From: a virus
IMG/VR virus record: IMGVR_UViG_3300003332_000022
Location: 1-57,657 of that record
Length of the DNA: 57,657 nucleotides
Direction: 5' to 3' (one strand)
Below the pieces are notes generated by a model that was given only the letters and a program-made list of their open reading frames with translations, did no database searches and was not told the origin of the DNA. This document shows, piece by piece, positions 22,640 to 31,957 of the stretch (position 1 is its first letter; the number at the start of each line of letters is the position of its first letter). Both the position numbers and the translations under genes were made by a program.

Positions 22640-23757
22640 TGAAAATAGCTGATGTTGTTTCCCAAATGCAATTAGTCCTTCCAAAATATACTGATTATTT
22701 TGATGGAGATATTGGTGTATCATCTATAATTGCGACTGCAACTTTAGCAACAATTACAACTACCGCTGCTCATGGTTTAGCTACTGGTGACCCAATAACC
22801 ATTATAGAGGTTAGAAATCAAAATTCTTTATTAACTATTTCTAAAGATGGATTAGTTTATACATTTACTACTTCAGATTATCATGATTTAACATTAGGTT
22901 ATCCTGGATATGAAACTGTATTACTAGGTGGATTTATAGATCCTGCTTGGAATGGAAATTTTACACTAGTTGATGTTCCTAGCAGAAATACTTTTAAAAT
23001 AAGAACTACTAATTCACCTCCCATTGGTGAGGATAGTTTTCCACTTTCAATGCCTTATACTTTTGGTCTTTTACTAGATCACACAGAGCATTTAGATGAA
23101 AACAGAATAGATGGGATTAATGGAAGATATGCTTCTACAGTTATTGATTCTAATACCATAACTGTAAGTGGAACTTTTAAAGCAGGAAGTTATTCTTCAG
23201 GGCAATTAAAAAAGGCAGTTAGAATAGCAGGGTCAATAGATATAGAAAGAACCATTGAAGAATACACTCAACAGAGTTTAGAAGAATTATGGGCATTTGT
23301 CTCTATGCATGATGTTAGTGCTTCAAAAGACAGAAATGCCTATAATGATGCCGTTGCTACTTTCGCCAGAGGTGAAGATCCTAGGCTGAGACTCATCGAT
23401 GGGTTCTCTGTGTATTTAATTGGGAATGTAACTGGTGAAATAGCAGCGACTGACACCTTGGATATTATGCGCCATGATTTATTAGGGCCATTGCTAAAAA
23501 CATTATATGGCGTTAAGTTTGGTACTGGACTGTCAACAGAAAGTGATTTTAAATGCATACTCACTAGCCATAATCAAGTTTTTTATAATCGAGCAATATT
23601 AGTTTATCAATATGCTTTTGAATTTAGTTCAGATATTACATTAGATGATGCAGCTAATGAAGATGATACTCGTGCATTTTCAGAATTTGAGTACACCCAT
23701 GAATTTGGAACTGCTGATACTGAGTATTTTGAAGCAGATTCAAAATTACCTGAATAG
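22639..23757 (+). CDS. Tail terminator-like protein with inserted beta module
   Basis: 372 aa. N- and C-terminal segments flank a region at residues about 30-125 whose TTTAAHGLATGDPITI and NGNFTLVDVPSRNTFKI match the AHGLxxGDxVxIxG...GxFxVxxVxxxTFxI beta module common in phage tail proteins. The remainder has IRIAGSIDIERTIEEYTQQ-like and YQYAFEFSSDI strands. Position before the DUF2635-type gene and the sheath matches Mu gp37 (DUF1834), so tail terminator or tail-tube cap is likely. Longer than usual because of the insertion. Confidence 0.55.
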   Translation: MKIADVVSQMQLVLPKYTDYFDGDIGVSSIIATATLATITTTAAHGLATGDPITIIEVRNQNSLLTISKDGLVYTFTTSDYHDLTLGYPGYETVLLGGFIDPAWNGNFTLVDVPSRNTFKIRTTNSPPIGEDSFPLSMPYTFGLLLDHTEHLDENRIDGINGRYASTVIDSNTITVSGTFKAGSYSSGQLKKAVRIAGSIDIERTIEEYTQQSLEELWAFVSMHDVSASKDRNAYNDAVATFARGEDPRLRLIDGFSVYLIGNVTGEIAATDTLDIMRHDLLGPLLKTLYGVKFGTGLSTESDFKCILTSHNQVFYNRAILVYQYAFEFSSDITLDDAANEDDTRAFSEFEYTHEFGTADTEYFEADSKLPE

Positions 23758-23763
23758 GAAATT

Positions 23764-23970
23764 ATGAAATCTAAAAAGAATATTGTTGCTTTTGAAAAAG
23801 TTAATTCTCGTAGAAAAATCAGAATAAACACCCCACTAGCAGGACATCTAGTTGGAGCTGTCATAGCCATCAAAGTTGATGAGAATAACACTCCTTTAGA
23901 TAGATATTGGAGAGACAGAGTAAAAGATTCGACAATTGATGGCTGTGTCGAATTTGTAGAGAAAGCATAG
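23764..23970 (+). CDS. DUF2635-like small protein (Mu gp38-like)
   Basis: 68 aa. PLAGHLVGAV, then PLDRYWRDRVKDSTIDG fits the DUF2635 pattern of a conserved Trp-Arg-Arg region near the end, and it lies directly before the sheath gene as in Mu. Function unknown; members are small tail-cluster proteins. A weak AATAGC-T6-GCTATT hairpin lies 10 nt after its stop. Confidence 0.7.
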   Translation: MKSKKNIVAFEKVNSRRKIRINTPLAGHLVGAVIAIKVDENNTPLDRYWRDRVKDSTIDGCVEFVEKA

Positions 23971-24024
23971 CATCTTAGCAATAGCTTTTTTGCTATTTAT
24001 ACTAATAATCAAAAAGGAGGCGTT

Positions 24025-25608
24025 ATGCCGATTTCTCAACCTGAAGTAACTTTTTCAATAATCCCAGCTTCACAATTAGCAGGAGTCGCTAGTCAAAGAG
24101 TTTTAGTAGTTGGTCAAATGGGTGCTGCTGGTTTGGCAACAGATGGAGCTTTGATTCGTGAATTCCCAAATGATGGATCTGAAGATGCTCAATTTGCAGC
24201 CACAAGTCACATAGCTGGATTAGTTAGAGCTTTTAAAGAAGAAAACAAAGTATCATATTTGGATGTTATCCCATTAGCTGATTCTGGAACAGGGGTAGCA
24301 GCTACTGCTGTAATAACATTGACATCTGGACCTGCTACTGATGGAGTTGTATTTTATGTTAGCATAGGATCTAAAAAAGAGTTTAGAGCAAAAGTAACAG
24401 TAACTGCACTAGACACCATTACTGAGATTGGGGATGCTATTGTTGCTGCTTTCGCATCCTATACCAAAAAGCCATTTACTCTTTCTAATAGTGCTGGAGT
24501 TGTAACCATCACAGCAGCAAACAAAGGAACATTGGCTAATGAATGGGGTATTGAAATTGAAGGAGATATTACAGAATCATCTGCATTCCCTGCTTCATTT
24601 CCAATTCCTTTCTTTATTCCTGGAGTTACATTGGCTCTTACTGGCTGGACAGGTGGAGCGAATGATCCAATATTAACTGGTATTCTGGATGTAGTTGGAG
24701 ATACAAGATATCAAACGATTATTTGGCCTTCTGCTTATCCTATTACAGAAGTTCAAGACCTTCTTGATGCGAGGTTTAATGTTTCTAATAATGTTCTTGA
24801 TGGAGTAGCCATCCAAACAAAAGTGGGGACATTATCAGCAGTAAAATCATATATAGCGGCAATCAATTCTCAATCTGTTGTAGTTGTTGCTCAAAAGGCT
24901 ATTTCAGAAGCACTTTATATTGGCCCTTCAACAATGGAATTTCCAGACATAATGTCTTCTCAAATATCTGCGATTAGAGCATTGCGAAAAACTCAAGGTG
25001 CTGTTCTTACTCGATATTTGACGACTGTTGCAGCAAGAGATCAATTTGGTGGAATAGCACTTGCTACTCTTCCTTATTTTAATACAGATATTCCAAACCT
25101 CTCTGTAGGAAAAATTCAACATGAATTTAACAGAGTGGATATTGCAGAATTGACAGCAAATGGAGCGGCAACTATTGGTCCAAATCAAGCATATAATGGA
25201 ACTATTTTTGGAGAGTTTGCAACCACATATCTAACTGATACTGCTGGTAATTCTGATGATAGTTATAAATTTTTAAACACTGTAGATGCCGCTAGTGTCA
25301 TCCGTGAATATTTTTACGCAAATTTTAAGTCTCGTTATGCACAAACTAGATTGACTGATGGAGATTTAGTTGAAGGTCGTGATATGGCAAATGCCGCCAG
25401 TATTAGAGCTTTTTGTAATAGGCTGTATAATGCTCTTGCTGATGAAGCCATTGTCCAGAAAGGAGTGGCTGCTAAAAAAGATTATAATCAAAATTTGGTT
25501 ATATCCATAGATGTCAGAACAGGAACAGCTACTATAAACCAAGCACCTCTTTTGGTTTCTCAATTTAGAGCTGCAATTGGAACAATTCAAATCAATTTTG
25601 GAGGTTAA
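24025..25608 (+). CDS. Tail sheath protein (Mu gpL-like)
   Basis: 527 aa, typical length for the Mu-type contractile sheath. PISQPEVTFSIIPASQLAGV and RVLVVGQMG are the family N-terminus; GANDPILTGIL and the C-terminal ...VIREYFYANF, GRDMANAASIRAFCNRLY and VSQFRAAIG also match. The sheath surrounds the tube and contracts on infection. GGAGG lies 5 nt before ATG. This gene establishes the myovirus morphotype. Confidence 0.9.
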   Translation: MPISQPEVTFSIIPASQLAGVASQRVLVVGQMGAAGLATDGALIREFPNDGSEDAQFAATSHIAGLVRAFKEENKVSYLDVIPLADSGTGVAATAVITLTSGPATDGVVFYVSIGSKKEFRAKVTVTALDTITEIGDAIVAAFASYTKKPFTLSNSAGVVTITAANKGTLANEWGIEIEGDITESSAFPASFPIPFFIPGVTLALTGWTGGANDPILTGILDVVGDTRYQTIIWPSAYPITEVQDLLDARFNVSNNVLDGVAIQTKVGTLSAVKSYIAAINSQSVVVVAQKAISEALYIGPSTMEFPDIMSSQISAIRALRKTQGAVLTRYLTTVAARDQFGGIALATLPYFNTDIPNLSVGKIQHEFNRVDIAELTANGAATIGPNQAYNGTIFGEFATTYLTDTAGNSDDSYKFLNTVDAASVIREYFYANFKSRYAQTRLTDGDLVEGRDMANAASIRAFCNRLYNALADEAIVQKGVAAKKDYNQNLVISIDVRTGTATINQAPLLVSQFRAAIGTIQINFGG

Positions 25609-25610
25609 CA

Positions 25611-25991
25611 ATGTCTGAAAGAGCATTAAGCAATCCAACAGTAGAAGTCAATGATGAGGTGATAGCCATTATCCCTAATTCACTTTCATATAAAAATGGA
25701 ATTGGGGATAAAGAGGCAAAAGCTGCTTCTTCAGGCGGTAATGCAATTTCAATTGTGATTACTGAAAATGCTGAAACTAAAATCAGCATGGTTAAATTCA
25801 AGATGTATAATACCGCTGGTAATTTACAGCTGGTAAAAGATTGGAGTTCTCTTTATTCAAATACCATTTCTATATCTGAGCACGAAGTATCTGAGTCATT
25901 TAGTGACATGGTTATTACCACAGAACCAGAGCGAGCTGTTGGCGCAGACGGTGAATTAGAAGTGGAATGGAAGGGCGCACCTAATCTATAA
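25611..25991 (+). CDS. Tail tube protein (Mu gpM-like)
   Basis: 126 aa, directly after the sheath with GGAGG before ATG. NPTVEVNDEVIAIIPNSLSY opens the Phage_tail_tube fold; beta strands with KISMVKFKMYNTAGN and the C-terminal ELEVEWKGAPN complete it. It polymerises into the inner tube through which DNA passes. A hairpin and T-run at 26055-26083 follow, which would keep its message separate from the less-needed chaperone and tape measure. Confidence 0.85.
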   Translation: MSERALSNPTVEVNDEVIAIIPNSLSYKNGIGDKEAKAASSGGNAISIVITENAETKISMVKFKMYNTAGNLQLVKDWSSLYSNTISISEHEVSESFSDMVITTEPERAVGADGELEVEWKGAPNL

Positions 25992-26054
25992 TTTTAATAT
26001 CTATATCTTATTATACAAGTCTATTAGCAGCCTTAGAACACTGTTATAGGCTTT

Positions 26055-26083
26055 ACCCTATACTAAGATATAGGTATTTTTTT
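26055..26083 (+). terminator. Hairpin plus T7, also intergenic dyad element copy 2
   Basis: CCTATA-CTAAGA-TATAGG (26057-26074) is followed by TA and seven T residues, so it can act as a partial terminator after the tail tube gene. It belongs to the dyad element family; the next 45 bp (TTAATCC, TTTTAACAGC, TTTTTATAA) resemble the sequence after the element at 38590. The remainder of the gap 25992-26146 holds no gene. Confidence 0.55.
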
Positions 26084-26146
26084 AATCCTTTTAACAGCGT
26101 TATTTTTATAAACCTTTGAAATAATTAACTTTTTTAATAACCAAAG

Positions 26147-26650
26147 ATGGAAAAAGAATATATATTCCAATCATCTGATCCTATAAAGTATAGTGTAAAG
26201 GGAAAGTTTGAAGAAACTGCCTCTGTTATATTTTCAGTTCCTAATATGGATGTGTTCGATGAAGTAGCAGATTTTGAGCAATTGTTTATGGGTTCTATAA
26301 TTTCTGCTGGAAATTTCGCAAACAAGGGAAATGATAAGACTCCAGAAGCAGAAAGTGGAAATACTATGGATCAGCTGAAAGATAACACTCCAAAAGCGAG
26401 TGAGATAAAAGTATTGATTCACCTTTCCCAAGAAGTAAAGGTGAAAGATCTTTTTAACTCTTTTAAAAAGATCGCATATAAAACTGGCAAACTTGATGAA
26501 TCTCAATTTATAAAGCCAAAACATTTTGATGGCTTATCCAGAGATGACTCTATTAGGATGCTTTGTGAATATGCTTCTTTTTTTACATTCCCCTCGTTAT
26601 TGGGGGGAGAGCAGAACGTAAAAGATGGTTCCGAGACATCTGCGACATAG
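26147..26650 (+). CDS. Tail assembly chaperone, short form (gpG/gp41-like)
   Basis: 167 aa. An acidic, helical protein between tail tube and tape measure, as for G-type tail assembly chaperones that coat the tape measure during assembly. No strong Shine-Dalgarno (ACCAAAG ATG). It contains the slippery heptamer at 26602-26608, and about 14 codons later stops at 26650; ribosomes that slip read on in the -1 frame to 26775 to make a longer GT-like form. Confidence 0.78.
   Translation: MEKEYIFQSSDPIKYSVKGKFEETASVIFSVPNMDVFDEVADFEQLFMGSIISAGNFANKGNDKTPEAESGNTMDQLKDNTPKASEIKVLIHLSQEVKVKDLFNSFKKIAYKTGKLDESQFIKPKHFDGLSRDDSIRMLCEYASFFTFPSLLGGEQNVKDGSETSAT
26602..26608 (+). promoter_or_regulatory. Programmed -1 frameshift site (GGGGGGA)
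   Basis: The heptamer G GGG GGA lies in phase for -1 slippage (frame-0 codons TTG GGG GGA) at codon 152-154 of the chaperone gene. The downstream -1 frame stays open for 55 codons. GGGGGGA is an established phage tail-chaperone slip site type. Confidence 0.8.
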
Positions 26651-26775
26651 TTAAGTTCTATGAAGGTGGTCTGCAGTTTGATGCTGCCTTCAAATTAAGT
26701 TATAGTATGATTCTTGATTTAAAAAGAGAAGCTGCTATAATGAATGAACAAATCAAAAAAGCCCAGGACAAATAA
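26608..26775 (+). CDS. -1 frame extension of the tail chaperone (long form)
   Basis: After a -1 slip the ribosome reads RAERKRWFRDICDIVK, then FYEGGLQFDAAFKLSYS and a terminal MNEQIKKAQDK, ending TAA 26775, whose last base starts the tape measure ATG (TAATG). The full frameshift product would be 209 aa. There is no start codon of its own at the front of this ORF and its sequence is protein-like, so expression by frameshift is the natural reading. The T-domain in other phages contacts the tape measure. Confidence 0.8.
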   Translation, partial: RAERKRWFRDICDIVKFYEGGLQFDAAFKLSYSMILDLKREAAIMNEQIKKAQDK

Positions 26776-28427
26776 TGGCATTTAATATTGAATATGTTTA
26801 TCAAATAACTGATAAATATTCAGCAAAATTAAAAAAAATAGTAGCCAATACTAACAAAGCTGGGAATGCCATTTCTAAAGTTAGTGAGAAAATGAAGAAA
26901 ACAGGCTATAAAATGACTAGCCTTAGAAACATTATTTCAGCTTCTTACGGGGCAGCTGCAGTGGCACTCCCAATAAAATTAGCGGCAGACTTTGAAGAAC
27001 AGATGATCAATGTAAGAAGAATTGTTGATTTTAAATCTGAAGATTCATTTAAAAAATTTAGGGAGGGAATTGAAAAAACAGCAGTACACTTAGGTAAAAT
27101 GCCATCTGATATTGGAAAGGTAGCATATGAAGCAGCCAAGCAAACTGGATCAGAAAAAGGATTATTAGGAGCTGTAAAATTAGCAGCTGAAGCAGGAATA
27201 GCATTTGATTTAGATTCTCTTTTTGCTGGGGAGGCAATTGGTAGACTAAAAGCAAGATTTGGCTTAGTTAATGATGAAGCAAGACTATTTCTTGACTCTA
27301 TTAATTATCTTGGAGACAGGAATGCTACAACTGGCCAAAGAATTATGAAGACTATTGGTTATGGTATGTCTGCGTTTGCAGGGCTAAAAGGAGTGCCAAA
27401 AGAATTTGTAGCTGGTTGGGCTACAGTTTCTAGTATATTGGTTGAAACTCCAAGGAAAGCCGCAACTGCGTTTAAAATCCTAACTGAAGATATGCAAGGG
27501 AATAGGTGGAAGAATAAATTCGCAAAAGGGCCACACAAAGCAATAATGGAACTTCTTGATTTTCTTAATCGTAAAAGTGCAAAATCAAGAATAAGATATT
27601 TAGATAAGCATTTTAGTAAACCAGCAGCTAGATTATTGAAACTTGCTACTGAAAATACAGATCAAGTAAATAGAGTATTTAATCAAGTAAAATCAGGTAA
27701 AGGTGCTGGATCTCTAGTTGATGAATTAAACAAAAAATTAAAAGGTACTAATACTGCTTTAGATAGAATGAAATCTGTTGCTGCAATAGTTGGAATTGCT
27801 ATTGGAGATATTGTGAATCCAACTATAAAACAAGCACAGCCAGCATTAACTGATTTAGCGTGGAATATAAGAGATTGGATAGTAATTCACCCTAAAATAA
27901 CAAAATGGATTGTTGGGATAGTTGCTGGCTTTGCTGCGTTGATGCTATTTATAGTTGCTTTCGGATTGATATCAATAGCTGTTGGAGCTTTAATTGCACC
28001 AGTAGGTGCTATTTTTGGTTTTTTATTTGGCATACCAGGTTTGATTATCTTAATTATAGGTGGGTTTATATATTTGGCAAATAAAGCTGGTCTATTTAAA
28101 AACACAATTAAGTCTGTGCTTTTCTTTATAAAAGAAATTAAAAAATGGTGGGATAAGATTGATTTTACCAAATTTAGTTTTTTTAATAAATTGCCTAAAT
28201 GGGTTCAGAATATGTTTACTGGTTCTTCACAAATTGTAACCTTAGAAAGACCCAAAGATGGCTGGCCTGGTGAAAAACAACAATCTGTTTCTTCTAGTTC
28301 TACAGTGAGTAAGGCTTTCATAGATTTAATAATAAAAGCCACTACTGAAAAAGGAACAGAAATAGTAGATTATAATTCAGATAGTTCAGCTTCTATGAAC
28401 CTTGGATTTTATATGGGAGATTATTAA
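26775..28427 (+). CDS. Tape measure protein
   Basis: 550 aa. Helical N-terminus (MAFNIEYVYQITDKYSAKLKK), then AADFEEQMINVRR, KMPSDIGKVAYEAAKQ and GLKGVPKEFVAGWATV-type regions that match TP901 tape measures, followed by hydrophobic segments (IVGIVAGFAALMLFIVAFGL; PGLIILIIGGFIYLANKAGL) typical of the membrane-active end. It sets tail length; at about 1.65 kb it predicts a relatively short tail. Its ATG overlaps the chaperone stop. Confidence 0.85.
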   Translation: MAFNIEYVYQITDKYSAKLKKIVANTNKAGNAISKVSEKMKKTGYKMTSLRNIISASYGAAAVALPIKLAADFEEQMINVRRIVDFKSEDSFKKFREGIEKTAVHLGKMPSDIGKVAYEAAKQTGSEKGLLGAVKLAAEAGIAFDLDSLFAGEAIGRLKARFGLVNDEARLFLDSINYLGDRNATTGQRIMKTIGYGMSAFAGLKGVPKEFVAGWATVSSILVETPRKAATAFKILTEDMQGNRWKNKFAKGPHKAIMELLDFLNRKSAKSRIRYLDKHFSKPAARLLKLATENTDQVNRVFNQVKSGKGAGSLVDELNKKLKGTNTALDRMKSVAAIVGIAIGDIVNPTIKQAQPALTDLAWNIRDWIVIHPKITKWIVGIVAGFAALMLFIVAFGLISIAVGALIAPVGAIFGFLFGIPGLIILIIGGFIYLANKAGLFKNTIKSVLFFIKEIKKWWDKIDFTKFSFFNKLPKWVQNMFTGSSQIVTLERPKDGWPGEKQQSVSSSSTVSKAFIDLIIKATTEKGTEIVDYNSDSSASMNLGFYMGDY

Positions 28428-29668
28428 TGGCTGATTTAAGGCAATTAGCATCTCTACATCACAAATCTTCATTCCGTAGAGTAAATTTTATAACAGATTC
28501 AGAATCTGTAGATAGAGGACAAAAAGTAGCAGTTCATGAATATCCAAATAGTGATAAGAGGTTTGCTGAACCATTAGGCAAAATCCCTCCTATTATTGAT
28601 CTTCGTGCATATGTGGCTCAGGATAGCATTATAAACACAGATAATGCTTTTGAACAAAGAAAAAAATTAGAAGAGGCATTGGAGAAACCAGGCCCTGGAG
28701 AATTAATTCATCCAGTATATGGTGCAATTCAAGTTCAAGTTGGACCATATACTGTAAAATCCAATCAGCGGCAAATGGGCAGATTTGATTTTGAAATCAA
28801 ATTTTATTCATCAACAGTAGTAACTCCAAATCCAGTTAGAGCAAATAAGAATACCGCTAGACAAATTGCTTCTTTTATGAGGATTAATACTCATAAAACT
28901 TTAGATGATTTATATGAAGACCCAGAAGATTCATTTAGCATTTTTGATGCAGTGGATACTGTAAATGATGCACTAGATGCAGTAAATGATGCAATAAATG
29001 ATGTAGTTGATCCTATTGAAGAAGTTGTAGCTAAAACAAAATCATCAATTAATAAATTTAGAAGTGGGATATATTCTATTGTTCAAACTGCAGCTGGAAT
29101 GAAAAATTCATTTGAAGATTTATATAATACTTTTATCCAATTGTCTCTTGATCCTGGTACTCTTTCAAATGCTTGGATGAATTTAATTAATTTTGGAACA
29201 GATAGTGATGGTAAACCATCTCCTAAAAGATCATCCAGTACTTATAAAAGATCTGTTGCTGCAAATAATAGAAAAACAATTGAATCTTATAACCAGACAA
29301 TTGGATACGCTGGTTTGATGGAAGGGATAGGTAATACTGATTTTGCTAGTACTGCTGAATTAAATGAAGCTATAGAAGAAGCAGATCAGATTTATTCAAA
29401 TTTATTTGAAAATAATCCAAGTGATTTAAATTTAGATCCTGATGTTCGTTCAAGCGCATTAGATTTAAAAGATGCTGTAAGAACAATATTGGATTCACAA
29501 TCTGCTAAAACTTGGAGATCTCAAGAATTAGATCCTGGATTTACTTCTTTATCATTGGCTTCATATAGGTATTATGGAAATATAGATTTATTACAAACGC
29601 TAATAGATTTAAATCCTGACCAATCAGTATCTCAGATAAAAAATCCAATACAGGCTATTACAACATGA
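28427..29668 (+). CDS. DNA circularisation N-domain tail protein (Mu gp43-like)
   Basis: 413 aa. SFRRVNFITDSESVDRGQKV, HEYPNSDKRFAEPLGKIP and AYGPGELIHPVYG-like GELIHPVYG followed by QMGRFDFEIKF match the DNA_circ_N domain of the Mu gpN family. These proteins sit at the tube-baseplate junction. Residues after 150 form long helices with an Asp/Ala-rich repeat (DAVDTVNDALDAVNDAIND). 1-nt overlap on both sides. Confidence 0.8.
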   Translation: MADLRQLASLHHKSSFRRVNFITDSESVDRGQKVAVHEYPNSDKRFAEPLGKIPPIIDLRAYVAQDSIINTDNAFEQRKKLEEALEKPGPGELIHPVYGAIQVQVGPYTVKSNQRQMGRFDFEIKFYSSTVVTPNPVRANKNTARQIASFMRINTHKTLDDLYEDPEDSFSIFDAVDTVNDALDAVNDAINDVVDPIEEVVAKTKSSINKFRSGIYSIVQTAAGMKNSFEDLYNTFIQLSLDPGTLSNAWMNLINFGTDSDGKPSPKRSSSTYKRSVAANNRKTIESYNQTIGYAGLMEGIGNTDFASTAELNEAIEEADQIYSNLFENNPSDLNLDPDVRSSALDLKDAVRTILDSQSAKTWRSQELDPGFTSLSLASYRYYGNIDLLQTLIDLNPDQSVSQIKNPIQAITT

Positions 29669-30732
29669 GTTTATCAATAGTTTTAGCAGGTGATGAATAT
29701 AAAGATTTTAAGAGTGCACATGTAGAGCGTAATATTGAAACTGCTTGCAGTTTTTTTGAATTTGTAGCAACTGTTTCTGAAAATAAACTTATGCCCATTC
29801 ACGAATCTGATTCAGTTAAAATTTTAGCAGATGGAGAATTAATACTTACTGGATGGGTTGATTCATATACTATTAATTATGATCATAATTCGCATACTGT
29901 AAATATTAAAGGAAGAAGTCGAACTCAAGATTTAGTTGATTGTAGTGCTCCATCTGTTAAAGAATATGAAAAAATCGGGTTTTATGCTTTAGTTGAAGAT
30001 GTGTGCAAAAAATTTGGCATTGCTGTGATAAACAATATTGCTGATCCAATAGATCCATTTTTAGATATAGAAAGTAGTGAACTTGGTCAAACTGCGTTTT
30101 CTTTTTTAGAACCATTTGCTAAAAGAAGACAAGTATTGCTAACTGATGATGAATATGGAAGGTTAGTAATCACAAGAGGAGCTAAAGAAAAGTCAGGATT
30201 ACAGCTGAAGAATATATTAAATGGGAAGGATAACAATATAAAAAGCGGAGCCAGGAAAACGGATGTATCCAGCCTATACAGTCAATATGGGGCATTGATG
30301 CAAGACTATCCCCTTGATTTGACTGATTTTACTACAATAGCTGAACTTTTAGAAGACTCAGGAGCTGCAACTGATTTTGAAATTCGGCCTGCTAGAAAAT
30401 TAGAATTTTATACTGAAGAGGAAACTGAGGCATTTAATTTAACTGATAGAGCGAATTGGGAAAAATCAATTAGAAGAGCAAGGGCATTTACTTATAGTTG
30501 TACAGTCCAAGGGCATACTTATAAAGATGAACTTTGGAAAACAAATATCCTATATAAAGTATTTGATGATTTCACACAAGTCCATACTGAATTATTATGT
30601 AAAAGAATAACTTACAACTATTCTGTCCATGAGGGTTCTACCACTACTTTATATTTTACCTTTAAAACTGCATACACTTTAGAGGCTGAAAAGGAACAAA
30701 TAATCTTAAATGATAAGTATGAATTTTATTAA
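29665..30732 (+). CDS. Baseplate hub protein (Mu gpP/gp44-like)
   Basis: 355 aa, the typical size. SIVLAGDEYKDFKSAHVERN and SVKILADGELILTGWVDSY, then SRTQDLVDCSAP are the conserved first hub domain (LysM-like/beta fold). The C-terminal half (RNANRARTYTC-like AFTYSCTVQGH) also fits. Forms the trimeric hub under the tail tube to which the spike attaches. Four-nt overlap with gp43-like gene. Confidence 0.85.
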   Translation: MSLSIVLAGDEYKDFKSAHVERNIETACSFFEFVATVSENKLMPIHESDSVKILADGELILTGWVDSYTINYDHNSHTVNIKGRSRTQDLVDCSAPSVKEYEKIGFYALVEDVCKKFGIAVINNIADPIDPFLDIESSELGQTAFSFLEPFAKRRQVLLTDDEYGRLVITRGAKEKSGLQLKNILNGKDNNIKSGARKTDVSSLYSQYGALMQDYPLDLTDFTTIAELLEDSGAATDFEIRPARKLEFYTEEETEAFNLTDRANWEKSIRRARAFTYSCTVQGHTYKDELWKTNILYKVFDDFTQVHTELLCKRITYNYSVHEGSTTTLYFTFKTAYTLEAEKEQIILNDKYEFY

Positions 30733-30785
30733 TCTAAACAATGAAAAACATATACTTTCAAATCGTTTTTTAGTAGAATAATAGT

Positions 30786-31502
30786 ATGAATCCTATTAAA
30801 ACAAAATTTTTAAATCTAATAAAACAAGCATATATTAGCTTAGTTGGCGATGATGATAGGCCATACCCAAGAGGGGAATCAACAGCTAGTGGCAAAATAT
30901 CAAAATTTGTAAGAATGTCAGTATATGGGGTATGTTCTAATCCTCCAAAAAATTCTCATGTACTGATGTTCAACTCTCAAGGCAGAGAATCAAATAAATT
31001 TGGGTTTATAAATGATTTTGTAAATAGGAAAAAAGATCTTTTAGAAGGTGAAGCTGCTTTAGTGAATACTATGACTGGCGCTTTTGTTTTGATGAAGGCA
31101 GATGGTTCAGTTCACATTAGTGGATTGGATAAACTAGATGTAGATTCTGATCTGAATGTTGATGGAGATATAAATGTAACAGGAGATGTTAATATTGATG
31201 GAAATGCCAATGTTGAAGGAGATGTTACAGCAGTTGGCGATGTTACAGCAGAAGGCGATATTGTTGCAGATTCAGCAGGAACAGCAATATCATTATTAGA
31301 TCACTTCCACCAAGGGAATCTTGGATACCCGACAGATAAGCCAATTATGGCTGGTGGTGGAACTACACCTTCAACTAAGCCAACAACCAATTCCAATGGG
31401 GATATTATAACAGGAGTTGAAGCAACAAGTCTCGACAATCATACTCACCCATATAGCTGGACTGATACAGCAGGATCTGGTAATACTGAATCCCCAAATT
31501 AA
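30786..31502 (+). CDS. Baseplate spike protein (Mu gp45-like)
   Basis: 238 aa. N-terminal OB-like domain, then a beta-helix of repeated short strands (VDSDLNVDGDINVTGDVNID and NVEGDVTAVGDVTAEGD), and an apex with two HxH-type motifs (LDHFHQ; DNHTHPYSW) known in Mu/P2 spikes to bind iron. The spike pierces the outer membrane. Shorter than proteins with extra enzymatic parts. Precedes gp46-like. Confidence 0.85.
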   Translation: MNPIKTKFLNLIKQAYISLVGDDDRPYPRGESTASGKISKFVRMSVYGVCSNPPKNSHVLMFNSQGRESNKFGFINDFVNRKKDLLEGEAALVNTMTGAFVLMKADGSVHISGLDKLDVDSDLNVDGDINVTGDVNIDGNANVEGDVTAVGDVTAEGDIVADSAGTAISLLDHFHQGNLGYPTDKPIMAGGGTTPSTKPTTNSNGDIITGVEATSLDNHTHPYSWTDTAGSGNTESPN

Positions 31503-31504
31503 TT

Positions 31505-31957
31505 ATGATTGATATAAAAGCATCACTAACAGAAGATGGAAGTTTCACTATTGGTTTTACAGATGGGGATCTAGCAAAAGAAGATGGTTTTGATACTGCC
31601 ATAAATTTATCTTTATTTACAGACAAAAGAGCATCTGAAGATAGAATATCAGATCCTAGTAAAAGAAGAGGGTGGCTTGGAAATGTTGCCTCTCCAGTTG
31701 AAGGCAGGCAATTAGGAAGTCTTTTGTGGCTTATTAACCAAAGAAAATTAATACCTGAAACGAGAAATGATGCAATATCTTATTGTACTGATGCTTTAAA
31801 CTGGATTGTAGAAGATGGATTTGCAAAATCAGTTACGACAACTGGGGAAATAATTCCAAGATTAGGAATTGAGCTTAAAATAACTATTGTTCCAAATACA
31901 GGTGATGAATTAGTTTATTACAGAAGACTATGGGAGCTGACTGGAAATGCCTCTTAA
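31505..31957 (+). CDS. Baseplate wedge protein (Mu gp46-like)
   Basis: 150 aa. FTDGDLAKEDGFDTAINLSL, then DPSKRRGWLGN and GRQLGSLLWLINQRKL and the terminal YYRRLWELTG match the phage GP46 family. A structural component of the wedge. It overlaps the J-like gene by 11 nt. Gene order spike-gp46-gp47-gp48 is that of Mu. Confidence 0.85.
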   Translation: MIDIKASLTEDGSFTIGFTDGDLAKEDGFDTAINLSLFTDKRASEDRISDPSKRRGWLGNVASPVEGRQLGSLLWLINQRKLIPETRNDAISYCTDALNWIVEDGFAKSVTTTGEIIPRLGIELKITIVPNTGDELVYYRRLWELTGNAS

